64,000 nt of DNA from an uncultured Collinsella sp. (GCA_900542905.1 UQPF01000007.1:1-64000), one strand, 5' to 3'; counted from the first letter of the stretch, positions 1-7,939 are shown. Notes: a model not told the origin generated them from the sequence alone. Numbers and translations are program-made.

Positions 1-2
1 GG

Positions 3-98
3 CAGGGCTACGGCTTCCGCAACATCGACAACCTGATCGCCCTCGTGATGCTCAGGTGCTCGGACCTGAAGCCGGCCCTGCCGGGGCGCGAGGCGTAG
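3..98 (+). pseudogene. Transposase C-terminus (ISL3-like), cut by the window edge
   Basis: The reading frame enters from the left edge and stops with TAG after about 31 residues. The end contains GYGFRNIDNLIALVMLRC, which resembles the C-terminus of ISL3/IS204-type DDE transposases (a G-aromatic-R-N/S-x-D/E-N pattern near the end). The catalytic part lies outside the window, so intactness cannot be judged. It directly abuts a KilA-N gene that has no 5' end, which suggests the element inserted into or deleted part of that gene. The family assignment rests on a short segment only. Confidence 0.5.
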
Positions 99-129
99 GG
101 ACTACCCACACGAACTCACGAAGGCTCCT
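99..129. repeat. Candidate right end of the insertion sequence
   Basis: The stretch right after the transposase stop (ACTACCCACACGAACTCACG and on) is where the terminal inverted repeat of an ISL3-type element would be expected. The matching left end is outside the window, so the exact boundary and any target duplication cannot be seen. Confidence 0.3.
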
Positions 130-130
130 T

Positions 131-156
131 TAAAGGCATCGAATTCGATGCCTTTA
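131..156. repeat. 26-bp perfect palindrome within the KilA-N remnant
   Basis: The sequence reads identically on both strands over 26 bases, centred on GAATTC at 141-146. It still encodes residues that fit the KilA-N alignment (KGIEFDAF), so it is not obviously inserted. Confidence 0.9.
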
Positions 157-877
157 GGGAAGAGGCCGGGCTCAACTCCTTCACCCTGACGCCGACGAAG
201 TGGATTTCGAGGACAAACGCCATCGGCATAAGGACCAAGAGGGGGAGGTATGCGAGCGGCACGTTCGCCCACAAGGACATCGCATTCGAGTTCGCTTCGT
301 GGATCTCCCCGGAATTCAAGCTCTACGTCATCAAAGACTACCAGCGCCTGAAGAGCGACGAGAACAGCAGGATCTCCGGCGAGTGGAACGAGAAGAGGCT
401 CTTCTCGAAGATCAACTACCGTATACACACCGACGCCGTGAAGGAGAACCTGCTGAAGCCGAGCATGAGCCGGCAGGTCGAGGGCTACACCTACGCAAAC
501 GAGGCGGACGTCCTCAACGTCGCCCTGTTCGGCATGACGGCAAAGCAGTGGAGGGAGTCGCACGAGGGCGCGACGGGAAACATCCGAGACGAGGCGAGCC
601 TGCACCAGCTGCTCGTCCTCGCGAACCTCGAAAGCATGAACGCCGAACTGATCAAAAGGGGAATCGACCGCAGGCAGAGGGCGGCATACCTACGAGAGAT
701 GGCTATCAGCCAGCTCTCGACCCTCGAGGGCAGCCCCGTGATAGCGAAGATAGAGGCCGACGACGGAATAGCGGGCGAACTGCCAGAAGACGGGGCGGAG
801 TCATAGCCCGACGCCGTTCTCTACACCGCGAACGTAGGGCGAGATTCCATGCGTCCACATCTAGGGAGGTGATGCCC

Positions 878-910
878 ATGAAAGCAGAAAATCTCGGGAC
901 CGCAGGCTGA
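878..910 (+). CDS. Possible 10-residue leader peptide upstream of integrase
   Basis: A ten-codon frame (MKAENLGTAG, stop TGA) follows a strong ribosome site (GGGAGGTG, about 7 bases before ATG). Its last codons and stop lie inside the left arm and loop of a strong hairpin (892-926), an arrangement like that of translational attenuators. It could equally be chance. No function is known. Confidence 0.3.
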   Translation: MKAENLGTAG

Positions 911-926
911 TGCCGCGGCCCCGAGA
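892..926 (+). promoter_or_regulatory. Strong hairpin between KilA-N remnant and integrase
   Basis: TCTCGGG pairs with CCCGAGA, then CCGC with GCGG, then GGC with GCC around a TGAT loop. The stem is almost fully paired over 35 bases. No T-run follows, so it is not a classical terminator; it could control read-through into the integrase or hold a protein site. Confidence 0.5.
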
Positions 927-1025
927 CTAAGGAGACGGCCCCTGCACTTTGGAACGTGAGGCGGGGCCGGAGTCAGAACCGGGCGAAACGGAGAATAAGC
1001 CCGCGATCTGAACGGATCTGATTAT

Positions 1026-2153
1026 ATGACAAAGAAGCAGCGCCGCCGCGTCTGGGGCTCCGTGACCGAGATGAGGCGCGGCAAGAAGTACGTCCTGCGC
1101 TGGATGCAGAACACGCCGCAGGGCCGCAGGCGCAAGACAAAGACCGTGTACGGCACCTACCGCGAGGCGTGCGCGGAGCTCGACCGCATCCACGTCGAGC
1201 ACGCCGACGACGCGCCCGTGCCCACCATAGCCAAGGCCTACGAGACGTGGCTCGTTCCCAAGATGGCCGCACAGGTCGAGGCGGCAACGCTCGCCCCCAA
1301 CACCCGCGACCTCGTGCTGCGCTCGTGGAGAAACTACGCCGGACCTCGCTGGGGCGCAATGCCCGTCGACCAGCTGCGCGCCGTCGAGCTGCAGGACTGG
1401 CTGCTGACACTACCCGCCGCCACCGCCGACACCGCCCTGCTCACCCTGCGCAAGGTCTACGCCTGCGTCTCGACCTTCATCCGCCTGCCGCTCGACCCCT
1501 TCGCCGCCAGCGTCAGGTACACCATGCCCACCAGAAAGACCCGCGAGCGCTCCAAGCGCGTCTACACCCTCGACGAGGCCATGGGCGTCCTCGACGAGCT
1601 GCGCGGCAACCCCCTGGAGCCCGCGTTCATCCTCGCGTGCTTCGGCTCCTGCCGCTCGGGCGAGTCGCTGGGCGTGCGCACCGAGGAGGTGCTGCGCTGG
1701 GAGCGTAGCGGCACCGTCCTCGCCTCCGCCGACATCTGCCGCCAGATGCAGCAGTCCGGCACCGAGCCGGTGGGCGCCCTCAAGACCGCCAAGTCCGCCC
1801 GCACCGTCGTGATCCTGCCGCAGGCCGCCGACCGCCTCGTCGAGATAGCAGCCGCCCGCGCCGCCGAGGGCCGCGAGTGGCTGAGCGACCGGGGCGACGG
1901 GCTGCCCATGAACCGGAGCATTTGCAACGACCGCTGGCGGAAACTCTGCGCCGCCCGCGGCATCGAGCACATCCCGTGGTCGAACCTCCGCAACTCCTGG
2001 CGTACGATAGCGGAGGTCGAGCTTCGCCTGCCGTGGGACCTCATAGAGATGCTGATGGGCCACGCCCTGCCCGGCGTGTCGGGACGGCACTATATCCGGC
2101 CCACCGCCGAGCAGGTCGTCCGCGCCGCCTTCGACGCGCTTGGGATAAGTTAG
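1026..2153 (+). CDS. Tyrosine recombinase / phage-type integrase
   Basis: A 375-residue site-specific recombinase expected to integrate or excise the mobile element whose remnants lie upstream. An N-terminal arm (about 1-60, very basic) and a SAM-like core-binding domain (about 65-165) are followed by the catalytic domain. Visible catalytic residues are Arg209 (in SCRSGES), Arg322 (in SNLRNS), His346 (in MGH) and Tyr356 (in RHYIRPT). The position usually held by the first His of the HxxR motif is Ser319, an uncommon change. Only one ATG follows the upstream in-frame stop; there is no clear ribosome site, so translation may depend on the leader. Nested palindromes begin 110 bases after the stop and could be part of the attachment region. 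Confidence 0.85.
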   Translation: MTKKQRRRVWGSVTEMRRGKKYVLRWMQNTPQGRRRKTKTVYGTYREACAELDRIHVEHADDAPVPTIAKAYETWLVPKMAAQVEAATLAPNTRDLVLRSWRNYAGPRWGAMPVDQLRAVELQDWLLTLPAATADTALLTLRKVYACVSTFIRLPLDPFAASVRYTMPTRKTRERSKRVYTLDEAMGVLDELRGNPLEPAFILACFGSCRSGESLGVRTEEVLRWERSGTVLASADICRQMQQSGTEPVGALKTAKSARTVVILPQAADRLVEIAAARAAEGREWLSDRGDGLPMNRSICNDRWRKLCAARGIEHIPWSNLRNSWRTIAEVELRLPWDLIEMLMGHALPGVSGRHYIRPTAEQVVRAAFDALGIS

Positions 2154-2262
2154 GATATTCCCCCGCAAAGCCGCAGGTAGATGGCACGCAGTTAGTTGTG
2201 GCAGTACTAAAGTCCGCAACCCAAACCGCCACAAAGGACACCTTTATGGCGGTTCCTGCAAA

Positions 2263-2401
2263 TGTCTCGATCTGTAACAGATAGGGACGATTTAGCCGCC
2301 CAGATGTTACAGATTGAGACATTCAAATTCCGCTGAGAAGATAATCTCGATCTGTAACAGTAACTCGGCGAAATCGACCCTAGATGTTACAGATCGAGAC
2401 A
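2263..2401. repeat. Nested palindromic array, four 15-bp repeats at exact 40-bp steps
   Basis: A 15-base core (TCTCGATCTGTAACA) starts at 2265 (+), 2305 (-, one mismatch), 2345 (+) and 2385 (-): alternating orientation, exact 40-base period, 25-base spacers. The first pair and the second pair each form a hairpin, and the two hairpins are inverted copies of each other: the reverse complement of the first spacer matches the third in 15 of 17 core positions. The whole 139 bp is therefore a palindrome of palindromes centred near 2332. It fills most of the 302-bp gap between the integrase and the first core gene. Confidence 0.9.
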
Positions 2402-2455
2402 AAGCAACGAAACAAGCCACCGCAAGGGAAACTTCTGTGGTGGTTTGGGGTTGTG

Positions 2456-3115
2456 CTACTCACCGAGCATCTCTTGGAGCTTGGCTGCCACGGCGTGACC
2501 CAGGCTCTCATGGCTTTCGGGCATCATGTGCAGATAATCGATATCGCCCGGCTCGGCAAAGTCGGCGGCATTCAAAAAGTCGCAGCCAAACTGCTCGGCT
2601 ACGTGCGCGTAGTACTCGGCAAAATGCTCCGAGGCCTCGGCGGAATGCTCGTCAAAATCGGTCATATACACATCGGCGATTTGCGGCTTAATCTTGATAG
2701 GCGCCATCAGCAAAATGCGCGGGCAGGGCGCGGCATCGGTCCAGGGAAACGCGCGGACGGCGCGAATCAGCGCCATGGCGCCACGGGCGATATCGGAAGC
2801 CGTCACGTTAAAGACCGTCTTACAGTCGTTGGTGCCCAGCATGATCACAATGGCGTCCAGCGGCTTATGGGCCTCGAGCAGCATCGGAAGCGCGCGAATG
2901 CCGTTGAGGTTAGTGTCCAGGTGGCACATATCGTCGCGCACCGTCGTGCGGCCGTTGAGCCCCTCCTCAATCACATGCCAGCCCTCGCCCAGGTCACGCT
3001 GCGCCACGCCGCACCAGCGTACATCCTGCGCATAGCGTACCGCGGTGCCATCGCGCATACCAGCCGGATCATAGCCATAGGTGTTGCTGTCGCCAAAGCA
3101 CATAACGTTTTTCAT
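2456..3115 (-). CDS. SGNH/GDSL-family hydrolase
   Basis: A 219-residue esterase or lipase-like enzyme of the SGNH fold, probably cytoplasmic since no signal peptide is seen. Block I (GDSNTYG) lies at residues 6-12 with the nucleophilic Ser; block III LGTND supplies the oxyanion Asn; the C-terminal MMPESHESLGH region carries the catalytic His. The chosen ATG follows GGGAG by about 8 bases; an upstream in-frame TTG would add six residues without a ribosome site. The substrate cannot be told from sequence; relatives remove acyl or acetyl groups from carbohydrates or lipids. A terminator at 3135-3168 separates it from the upstream PARG-like gene. Confidence 0.85.
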   Translation of the reverse strand: MKNVMCFGDSNTYGYDPAGMRDGTAVRYAQDVRWCGVAQRDLGEGWHVIEEGLNGRTTVRDDMCHLDTNLNGIRALPMLLEAHKPLDAIVIMLGTNDCKTVFNVTASDIARGAMALIRAVRAFPWTDAAPCPRILLMAPIKIKPQIADVYMTDFDEHSAEASEHFAEYYAHVAEQFGCDFLNAADFAEPGDIDYLHMMPESHESLGHAVAAKLQEMLGE

Positions 3116-3134
3116 CGTAAGCTCCCCACTCAAT

Positions 3135-3168
3135 AAAAAGCCGACGGAAGCAGCCTCTCCCGTCGGCT
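3135..3168 (-). terminator. Intrinsic terminator after the PARG-like gene
   Basis: AGCCGACGG pairs with CCGTCGGCT; on the minus strand the stem is followed by TTTTTATTG. It ends transcription of the gene at 3194-4324. Confidence 0.8.
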
Positions 3169-3193
3169 CGACCTATCTGTCAGCACGTACCGA

Positions 3194-4324
3194 TTACAGG
3201 TACTTGCGCCAATCGTCCTCGTCCTCATCGTCCTCGGCAGCGGCCTGAGCCTGCTCGGCGGCACGGGCGGCCGCAGCGCGGGCGGCGACCTGGGCATAGG
3301 ACTCCTCGTTGCGCTCGGGGAAGCTTGCCAACACATGCTCGAACTTGGCGAAGTCCTCATCCCAGCGCGTAGAGGGCACAGCAAAGAAGACCTGCTTGAC
3401 CTTGAAGTCGCCCGATGCGAGCTCCTTGCGGAAAATCTCGGCCACGGCCTCGGCATCAAAACCGTTGTTGTCGCAGCCCCAAGCGCCCAGTACGAGCTTC
3501 TCGCGATCCAGCTCGTCGCAGATGGCGAGCACAAAGCGGATACGGTCGCGCAGCGCGTCCAGCAGCGCATCGTCGCTCACGCGGTACTCCTGGCGTGCGC
3601 GCTTGGCATTGGGCGCGGCGGCCACGATCACATCGGCATACGCATGCACGTGGTTGCGGTCAAAACGCACCGCAGGCACTACCAGCGCACGGTTGCGGTA
3701 GAGCTCGCAGTTGATATTGCGGCGACGGTTCTCGCCATACCACTTGCGCTGCTTGTCGAGCACGTTGTACAGATACGAATCGGCGCAGAGCGTAGCCTCC
3801 TGGCCCAGATAGCCCTGGATGTAGCCGCCACCCGGGTTGGTGAACGAGGCAAAGGCGAGCACTGCCATGTCGCAGAACTGCGCATAGCCACGGCCGTTGT
3901 CCAGAATGGCCTGCGTGGCGGAGGCATCAAGCACGGTGACCTCGGGCAGGGTCGGAGCGGGCTCCTCGGCAGGCGCGGACTCGGTCTCTGCGGGTTCCTC
4001 GGCAGGCGCAGACTCGTCCGTGACCTCGGTCTCGACGGACGCAACCTCAGCGGCCTCGACCTCGGCGGACTCAGACTCCTCGGCAACCGGCTCCTCGGCA
4101 GCCGCAGCCGCTTGGGCCTTGGCCTTCATCGCCGCGACAAAGCCGGCAGGCATACCGTCGAATTCGCGAACGCCGGCAAGCGAGCGCTCGATATCCTTGG
4201 CACACGCCTCGGACACAGCCGCCACGTGGCGCTCGGCGGCCTTTGCGCGAGCCTCACGCTTGGGGTTGGGCTGTCCCGCGCGGTTGGGCCTGCGGTTACG
4301 GTTCCTGTTGTCGACATCTGCCAT
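3194..4324 (-). CDS. PARG-like macrodomain protein (TIGR02452 / DUF2263)
   Basis: A 376-residue protein. Residues 1-70 are basic and helical; about 70-125 is a low-complexity Glu/Ala/Pro linker; the rest is the microbial-type poly(ADP-ribose) glycohydrolase macrodomain. The signature reads NPGGGYIQGYLGQEA: the GGG loop and spacing are normal, but the usual QEE is QEA, so the second, catalytic Glu of the family is replaced by Ala. Downstream LGAWGCDNNGFD fits the C-terminal phosphate-binding loop. Family members bind ADP-ribose and many cleave it from proteins; this one may bind without normal cleavage. Ribosome site AAAGGTG. Its long acidic linker is unusual for the family. Confidence 0.75.
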   Translation of the reverse strand: MADVDNRNRNRRPNRAGQPNPKREARAKAAERHVAAVSEACAKDIERSLAGVREFDGMPAGFVAAMKAKAQAAAAAEEPVAEESESAEVEAAEVASVETEVTDESAPAEEPAETESAPAEEPAPTLPEVTVLDASATQAILDNGRGYAQFCDMAVLAFASFTNPGGGYIQGYLGQEATLCADSYLYNVLDKQRKWYGENRRRNINCELYRNRALVVPAVRFDRNHVHAYADVIVAAAPNAKRARQEYRVSDDALLDALRDRIRFVLAICDELDREKLVLGAWGCDNNGFDAEAVAEIFRKELASGDFKVKQVFFAVPSTRWDEDFAKFEHVLASFPERNEESYAQVAARAAAARAAEQAQAAAEDDEDEDDWRKYL

Positions 4325-4389
4325 GAGTGGTCACCTTTCCTGTCGCTGCCGCTTTCGGTTTTTCCCATCCATGATACCCCGCCACGTAC

Positions 4390-4419
4390 AAAAAAGACGG
4401 CCCCGAAGGACCGCCTTTC
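4390..4419 (-). terminator. Intrinsic terminator after the Bax-inhibitor-1 gene
   Basis: On the minus strand GGCGGTCC-TTCG-GGGCCGTC folds with two wobble pairs and is followed by TTTTTT. Confidence 0.7.
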
Positions 4420-4461
4420 GCATTGATTTACGCACGCGGCAAGCACCGCTGCAACTCGCCG

Positions 4462-5157
4462 CTAGTCGCGACGACCAAGGATATTCAGGATACGCAGGAA
4501 CACGTTGATGATATCCACGAACAGGTTGGACGCCATGAGCACGGCGTTGGGCAGCGTGGGCGGCACCGTCGTGGCCACATAGGTGTCGTAGCCAATAAAA
4601 CCGGCGAACACCACGATCACGATCAGGTCGGTAATAGACTGCGAAACACCCATAAACATCAGCACGATCTCGACCAGGATCGTGGCAAGCAGAACGCCAA
4701 AACCGATGCCGTACACGCGCTGGAAGAACTTGGGGAAGGTCACGCCCAGCGCGCCAAAGACAAAGGTGATGGCGGCGGTGGCGATAAAGGCGGTGTTGAT
4801 GGTGGGCAGGTCGTAGTTGGCAAGGCCAAACGACGCGGTCAGGCCAAAGGTGCTCGCAAAGATCACGTAACCCGTGAGCGACAGGCCCACAGACTGCTTG
4901 CCCGCGGCAGCCGACATCATGACAATGCCGACGATGGTCAAAATAAACGAGCCAAAGACCAGCGGCAAAGCGGCGCCGCTCATCATCATGCGGGCAAACG
5001 CCATGGTGCTCGTAAAGTAGGCGCCGGCGCCCATGGCGCAAAAGCCCAAAAAGATCAGGGCGGACATGGCGAGATTGTACGCGCGCGGCGACATCTCCTT
5101 GGCACGGCTTGCGCCGGTCTCGATGGGGCCGTTCTGATAGCCCTGGATATCGTTCAT
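4462..5157 (-). CDS. Bax inhibitor-1 / YccA family membrane protein
   Basis: A 231-residue integral membrane protein with about seven hydrophobic segments from residue 28 on. The FIGYDTYVA segment near residue 190 and the acidic DIINVFLRILNILGRRD end are typical of the BI-1/YccA/YbhL family, whose bacterial members act as pH-sensitive calcium-leak channels or interact with FtsH. Length is normal. Ribosome site AAAGGA. It forms a single-gene unit ending at the terminator at 4390-4419. The family is sure; the physiological role is not. Confidence 0.9.
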   Translation of the reverse strand: MNDIQGYQNGPIETGASRAKEMSPRAYNLAMSALIFLGFCAMGAGAYFTSTMAFARMMMSGAALPLVFGSFILTIVGIVMMSAAAGKQSVGLSLTGYVIFASTFGLTASFGLANYDLPTINTAFIATAAITFVFGALGVTFPKFFQRVYGIGFGVLLATILVEIVLMFMGVSQSITDLIVIVVFAGFIGYDTYVATTVPPTLPNAVLMASNLFVDIINVFLRILNILGRRD

Positions 5158-5241
5158 AGTTTCGTCCTTTCAAAAAGCGCCGCGAATGACGGCGCAGCAG
5201 ATGACAAGATTCCTACCATTGTACCCGAACGCCGTGCGTCC

Positions 5242-5580
5242 CTACTTACGGCGCTCGCCCTCGAGGGTGCGGTCAAACGCCCAGACCCACCAACGCATCA
5301 CGTGGGCCTGCGAGCCGTCCGGCCGTCCGCACGCCTGGTCCTCCAGATACAACTCGGTCGCATGCCCGCCAAAACGAACCTTATACGTTGCCGTACGAAC
5401 ACCGTGAACCGTTAAGCCAAAGCCCGTGGACGAGACAATCTCGTCAATTGTAAAGCAACGACCGTCGACCCAGCAGACGGTGACCGGCACGACTTGTCCG
5501 CCCGCGAGGATGCGAGCCACAACGTCCACATACTGTTTGTGCACGCGTCGAGTTTTGCCATCTGTCTGTCGATATTCCAT
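5242..5580 (-). CDS. Conserved-looking hypothetical protein
   Basis: A soluble protein of about 112 residues with Trp-rich stretches (VCWVDGRCFTIDEI near the middle, MRWWVWAFD near the end), beta-rich in appearance and without a signal peptide. I do not recognise a named family. The frame runs open further upstream, antisense to the phosphate transporter; I chose the ATG at 5580 because coding character fades beyond it, but ATG at 5589 or 5604 is possible and none has a clear ribosome site. The 250 bases up to the phosphate transporter are AT-rich and probably hold divergent promoters. Confidence 0.5.
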   Translation of the reverse strand: MEYRQTDGKTRRVHKQYVDVVARILAGGQVVPVTVCWVDGRCFTIDEIVSSTGFGLTVHGVRTATYKVRFGGHATELYLEDQACGRPDGSQAHVMRWWVWAFDRTLEGERRK

Positions 5581-5830
5581 GCTTCCCATTATCGAACGCA
5601 TGTTTGCATATTGTAAAGCGAACAGACTGTGGTTTTGGAGTGTCGTAGCAATCGCACGTGTCCGCATGGCGTGATAGCAAAAAGAACACCCGTGGTCAAC
5701 AGGGCTAATATTCAATTTTAGTGCCAAAAAATTCACTTCTCCCATCAGAACTCGGCAAAGAAACCCGCAGGAGGTGATACGATTTATCATGTTTTTGTAA
5801 CGTGCCTGCAAACTTCGAGAAAGCCCATAT

Positions 5831-6880
5831 ATGGACGTAACGTTCTCAACCTTCCTCGGCCAAATTGTGTCGAACCCAGTCCTTGCCGTCACCGTGATCC
5901 TCGCGTTGGGCGCCATCTTCGTCAACGGATGGACCGACGCGCCCAACGCCATCGCGACCTGCGTCACTACGCGTTGCATGCCCGCCCGCGCCGCCATTCT
6001 CATGAGCGCCGCATTCAACTTCCTCGGCGTGCTCATTATGACGCACTTTAACGCGAGCGTCGCCAATACCATCTCGCATATCGTTGACTTTGGCGGAAAC
6101 AGCACCATGGCGCTCGCCTGCCTGTGCGCGGCCCTGTTCTCCATCGTCGTCTACGGCGCCACAGCATCGCGTTTCGGCATCCCCACCTCGCAAAGCCACA
6201 GCCTTATCGCCGGCCTGACCGGTGCCGCTATCGCCCTCGGCGGCGCGAGCAGCGTCAACGTCCACGAGTGGATGAAGGTCATCTACGGCCTGGCGCTCTC
6301 CATCGGCCTGGGCTTTGTCATGGGCTGGGTCCTGTGCAAACTCGTCTCGATTCTGTTTGCCGCCGCCAACAGGCGACGTGCCAACGTCTTCTTTAAATAC
6401 GCTCAGATCGCGAGTGCCGCGGCCATGAGCTTTATGCACGGCGCGCAGGATGGACAGAAGTTCATCGGCGTGCTCTTTTTAGGTGTCGCCTTCGCCAACG
6501 GCCAGACCAGCGTCGGCGATGCCGGCATCCCCATCTGGATTATGCTGCTGTGCTCGGCCACTATGGGTATCGGCACCAGCGTGGGCGGTGAGCGCATCAT
6601 CAAGTCCGTCGGCCAGAGCATGGTTAAGCTCGAGAAGTATCAGGGCTTCTCCGCCGACCTCGCGGGCGCGGCGAACCTGCTGCTTGCCACCCTTACCGGC
6701 ATCCCCGTGTCCTCCACCCACATCAAGACCTGCGCCATCATGGGCGTTGGAGCCGTCAAGCGCCTCTCGGCCATCAACTTCGGCGTCGTCAAGGACATGA
6801 TGTTCACCTGGTTCTTCACCTTCCCCGCCTGCGGACTCATCAGCTTTGTCATGGCCAAGCTGTTCATGATGTTCCTCTAG
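5831..6880 (+). CDS. pit: PiT-family inorganic phosphate transporter
   Basis: A 349-residue membrane carrier moving phosphate with H+ or metal-phosphate. Both halves carry the family signature: NGWTDAPNAIATCV near residue 37 (GxNDxxNxxA-type) and SFMHGAQDGQKFIG near residue 200, plus the SQSHSLIAG and SSTHIKTCAIMG segments of the inverted repeat. About ten membrane segments. The ribosome site is weak. Followed at 67 bases by a DUF47 gene, the usual partner. It gives constitutive low-affinity uptake next to the high-affinity pst operon further along. Confidence 0.93.
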   Translation: MDVTFSTFLGQIVSNPVLAVTVILALGAIFVNGWTDAPNAIATCVTTRCMPARAAILMSAAFNFLGVLIMTHFNASVANTISHIVDFGGNSTMALACLCAALFSIVVYGATASRFGIPTSQSHSLIAGLTGAAIALGGASSVNVHEWMKVIYGLALSIGLGFVMGWVLCKLVSILFAAANRRRANVFFKYAQIASAAAMSFMHGAQDGQKFIGVLFLGVAFANGQTSVGDAGIPIWIMLLCSATMGIGTSVGGERIIKSVGQSMVKLEKYQGFSADLAGAANLLLATLTGIPVSSTHIKTCAIMGVGAVKRLSAINFGVVKDMMFTWFFTFPACGLISFVMAKLFMMFL

Positions 6881-6947
6881 TCAAACCGAACGTCCATCCG
6901 GACCGCAACACTTCGCCCACCCGTCTTCGCCTCGAAAGGACCCACTC

Positions 6948-7571
6948 ATGGCAAAGAAACCCGATTCGTTCTACTTTGACAACTACGTCGCTTGCGCCGA
7001 CCTCGCCGTCCAGGCCGCAGAGCTGCTCACCAAGATTTTTGAGAACTTTGACCCCGCGCAGATCCACGACATGCTCGATAAGATGCATGCGATTGAGCAT
7101 GCGGCAGACAAGAAGCACCACGAGCTCGAAGACGCCCTGCTCACCGCCTTTATCACCCCGCTCGAGCGCGAGGATCTGGATCTGATGAGCTGCTCACTCG
7201 ACACCGTGCTCGACCGCATCGAGGGCGTCGTGCAGCGCGTCTACTTCACCAACATTCAGAGCATCCATCCCGACGCCGTCGTCATCGCCCACAAGGTAAC
7301 CGATGCCTGCCGCGCCATGAAGGACCTGATGGTCGAACTTCCCAACTACCGCAAGTCCAAAACGCTGCGCGAGCTCGTCATCCAGATCAACACCATCGAG
7401 TCCGAGGCCGACGAGCTCTATATCAACGCCATGCGCAACCTGCACGTTAACGGCAAGGACCCGCTCGAGGTCATCGCTTGGCGTGACGTGTACGCCTTCC
7501 TGGAGTACTGCGCTGACTGCTGCGAGAATGTGGCCGATGTCGTGGATTCGATCGTGATGAAGAACAGTTAA
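6948..7571 (+). CDS. DUF47 (PhoU-like) phosphate transport accessory protein
   Basis: A 207-residue all-helical cytoplasmic protein of the DUF47/PitA-accessory family, distantly related to PhoU. Seen here: an HAIEHAADKKHHELEDALL segment rich in acidic residues and His that fits the metal-binding helices, and a C-terminal DCCENVADVVDS helix. Known members modulate PiT transporters. It follows the transporter in an apparent operon with ribosome site AAAGGA. Its stop codon lies at the beginning of an 88-bp tandem duplication. Confidence 0.9.
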   Translation: MAKKPDSFYFDNYVACADLAVQAAELLTKIFENFDPAQIHDMLDKMHAIEHAADKKHHELEDALLTAFITPLEREDLDLMSCSLDTVLDRIEGVVQRVYFTNIQSIHPDAVVIAHKVTDACRAMKDLMVELPNYRKSKTLRELVIQINTIESEADELYINAMRNLHVNGKDPLEVIAWRDVYAFLEYCADCCENVADVVDSIVMKNS

Positions 7572-7742
7572 TTGGGGGTGCGTGTCCCGGCGGCGAAGGG
7601 CCGGCCACGGTTTGCTTTCTCACTCCGGCTGCTTTGCAGAGTCATTCGAAAGCGGTTAATTGGCGGTCTGCGTCCCACCGGCGAAGGCCCGGCACCTGTT
7701 TGCTTTCTCACTCCGGCTGCATGGCAGAGTCGTTCGAAAGTA
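7567..7742. repeat. 88-bp imperfect tandem duplication
   Basis: Two units, 7567-7654 and 7655-7742, both beginning GTTAATTGG and sharing a nearly identical block from TTTGCTTTCTCACTCCGGCT to TCGAAAG with three differences. The first unit includes the DUF47 stop codon. The rest of the 368-base gap up to the nitroreductase holds the hairpin at 7681-7762 and the G/T-rich repeats at 7776-7853. Confidence 0.85.
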
Positions 7743-7762
7743 AACAGGTGCCGGCCCTTCGC
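7681..7762 (+). terminator. Long hairpin (27-bp arms) after the DUF47 gene
   Basis: Arms 7681-7707 and 7736-7762 pair at 25 of 27 positions around a 28-base loop. It lies at the 3' end of the pit/DUF47 unit and probably ends or protects that transcript, although no strong T-run follows. Confidence 0.6.
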
Positions 7763-7775
7763 CTTACGTACCACC

Positions 7776-7853
7776 ATTGGGAACTTTGGCTGATACTTTG
7801 AAAGCGATGGGGCTTTTGTTGGCGGGGCCTTTGGACCCGATTGGGAACTTTGG
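7776..7853. repeat. Direct repeat ATTGGGAACTTTGG in a G/T-rich stretch
   Basis: The 14-mer occurs at 7776 and 7840 in a T- and G-rich segment unlike the surrounding sequence. A related motif (GGGAAACTTTGGGACGG) occurs at about 56207, also in a G/T-rich gap. Confidence 0.6.
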
Positions 7854-7939
7854 GACCGCCTTAAACGTTTGGGTGGATGGGGCTTTGGGTACCCTTTGTT
7901 TTACTTTGGATTGATTCGTTGAATTTGGAGGTCTTGGTT

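Larger units (their letters stand above)
99..806 (+). pseudogene. KilA-N domain protein lacking its 5' end
   Basis: One frame is open from the transposase stop codon to TAG at 806. It reads as the middle and end of a phage-type KilA-N protein: an EEAGLNSFTLTPTKWI segment, then AHKDIAFEFASWISPEFKLY, the KilA-N core, and later GMTAKQWRE, typical of the C-terminal part of this group. About 80 N-terminal residues of the usual protein are missing and no ATG lies in frame before the core; the first usable start (GTG at 438) would leave out the whole domain. KilA-N proteins are DNA-binding proteins of phages and mobile elements. Likely a remnant broken by the adjacent insertion sequence. A 26-bp perfect palindrome lies inside the frame. 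Confidence 0.7.

Noticed and set aside
2263..2401. CRISPR array
   Set aside because: Repeats are only 15 bases, alternate in orientation, have mirrored spacers, and no cas gene is present.
5242..6144. A 300-residue minus-strand frame extending into the phosphate transporter
   Set aside because: The upstream part is antisense to pit. Only the 112-residue end looks coding, so the gene was shortened to 5242-5580.
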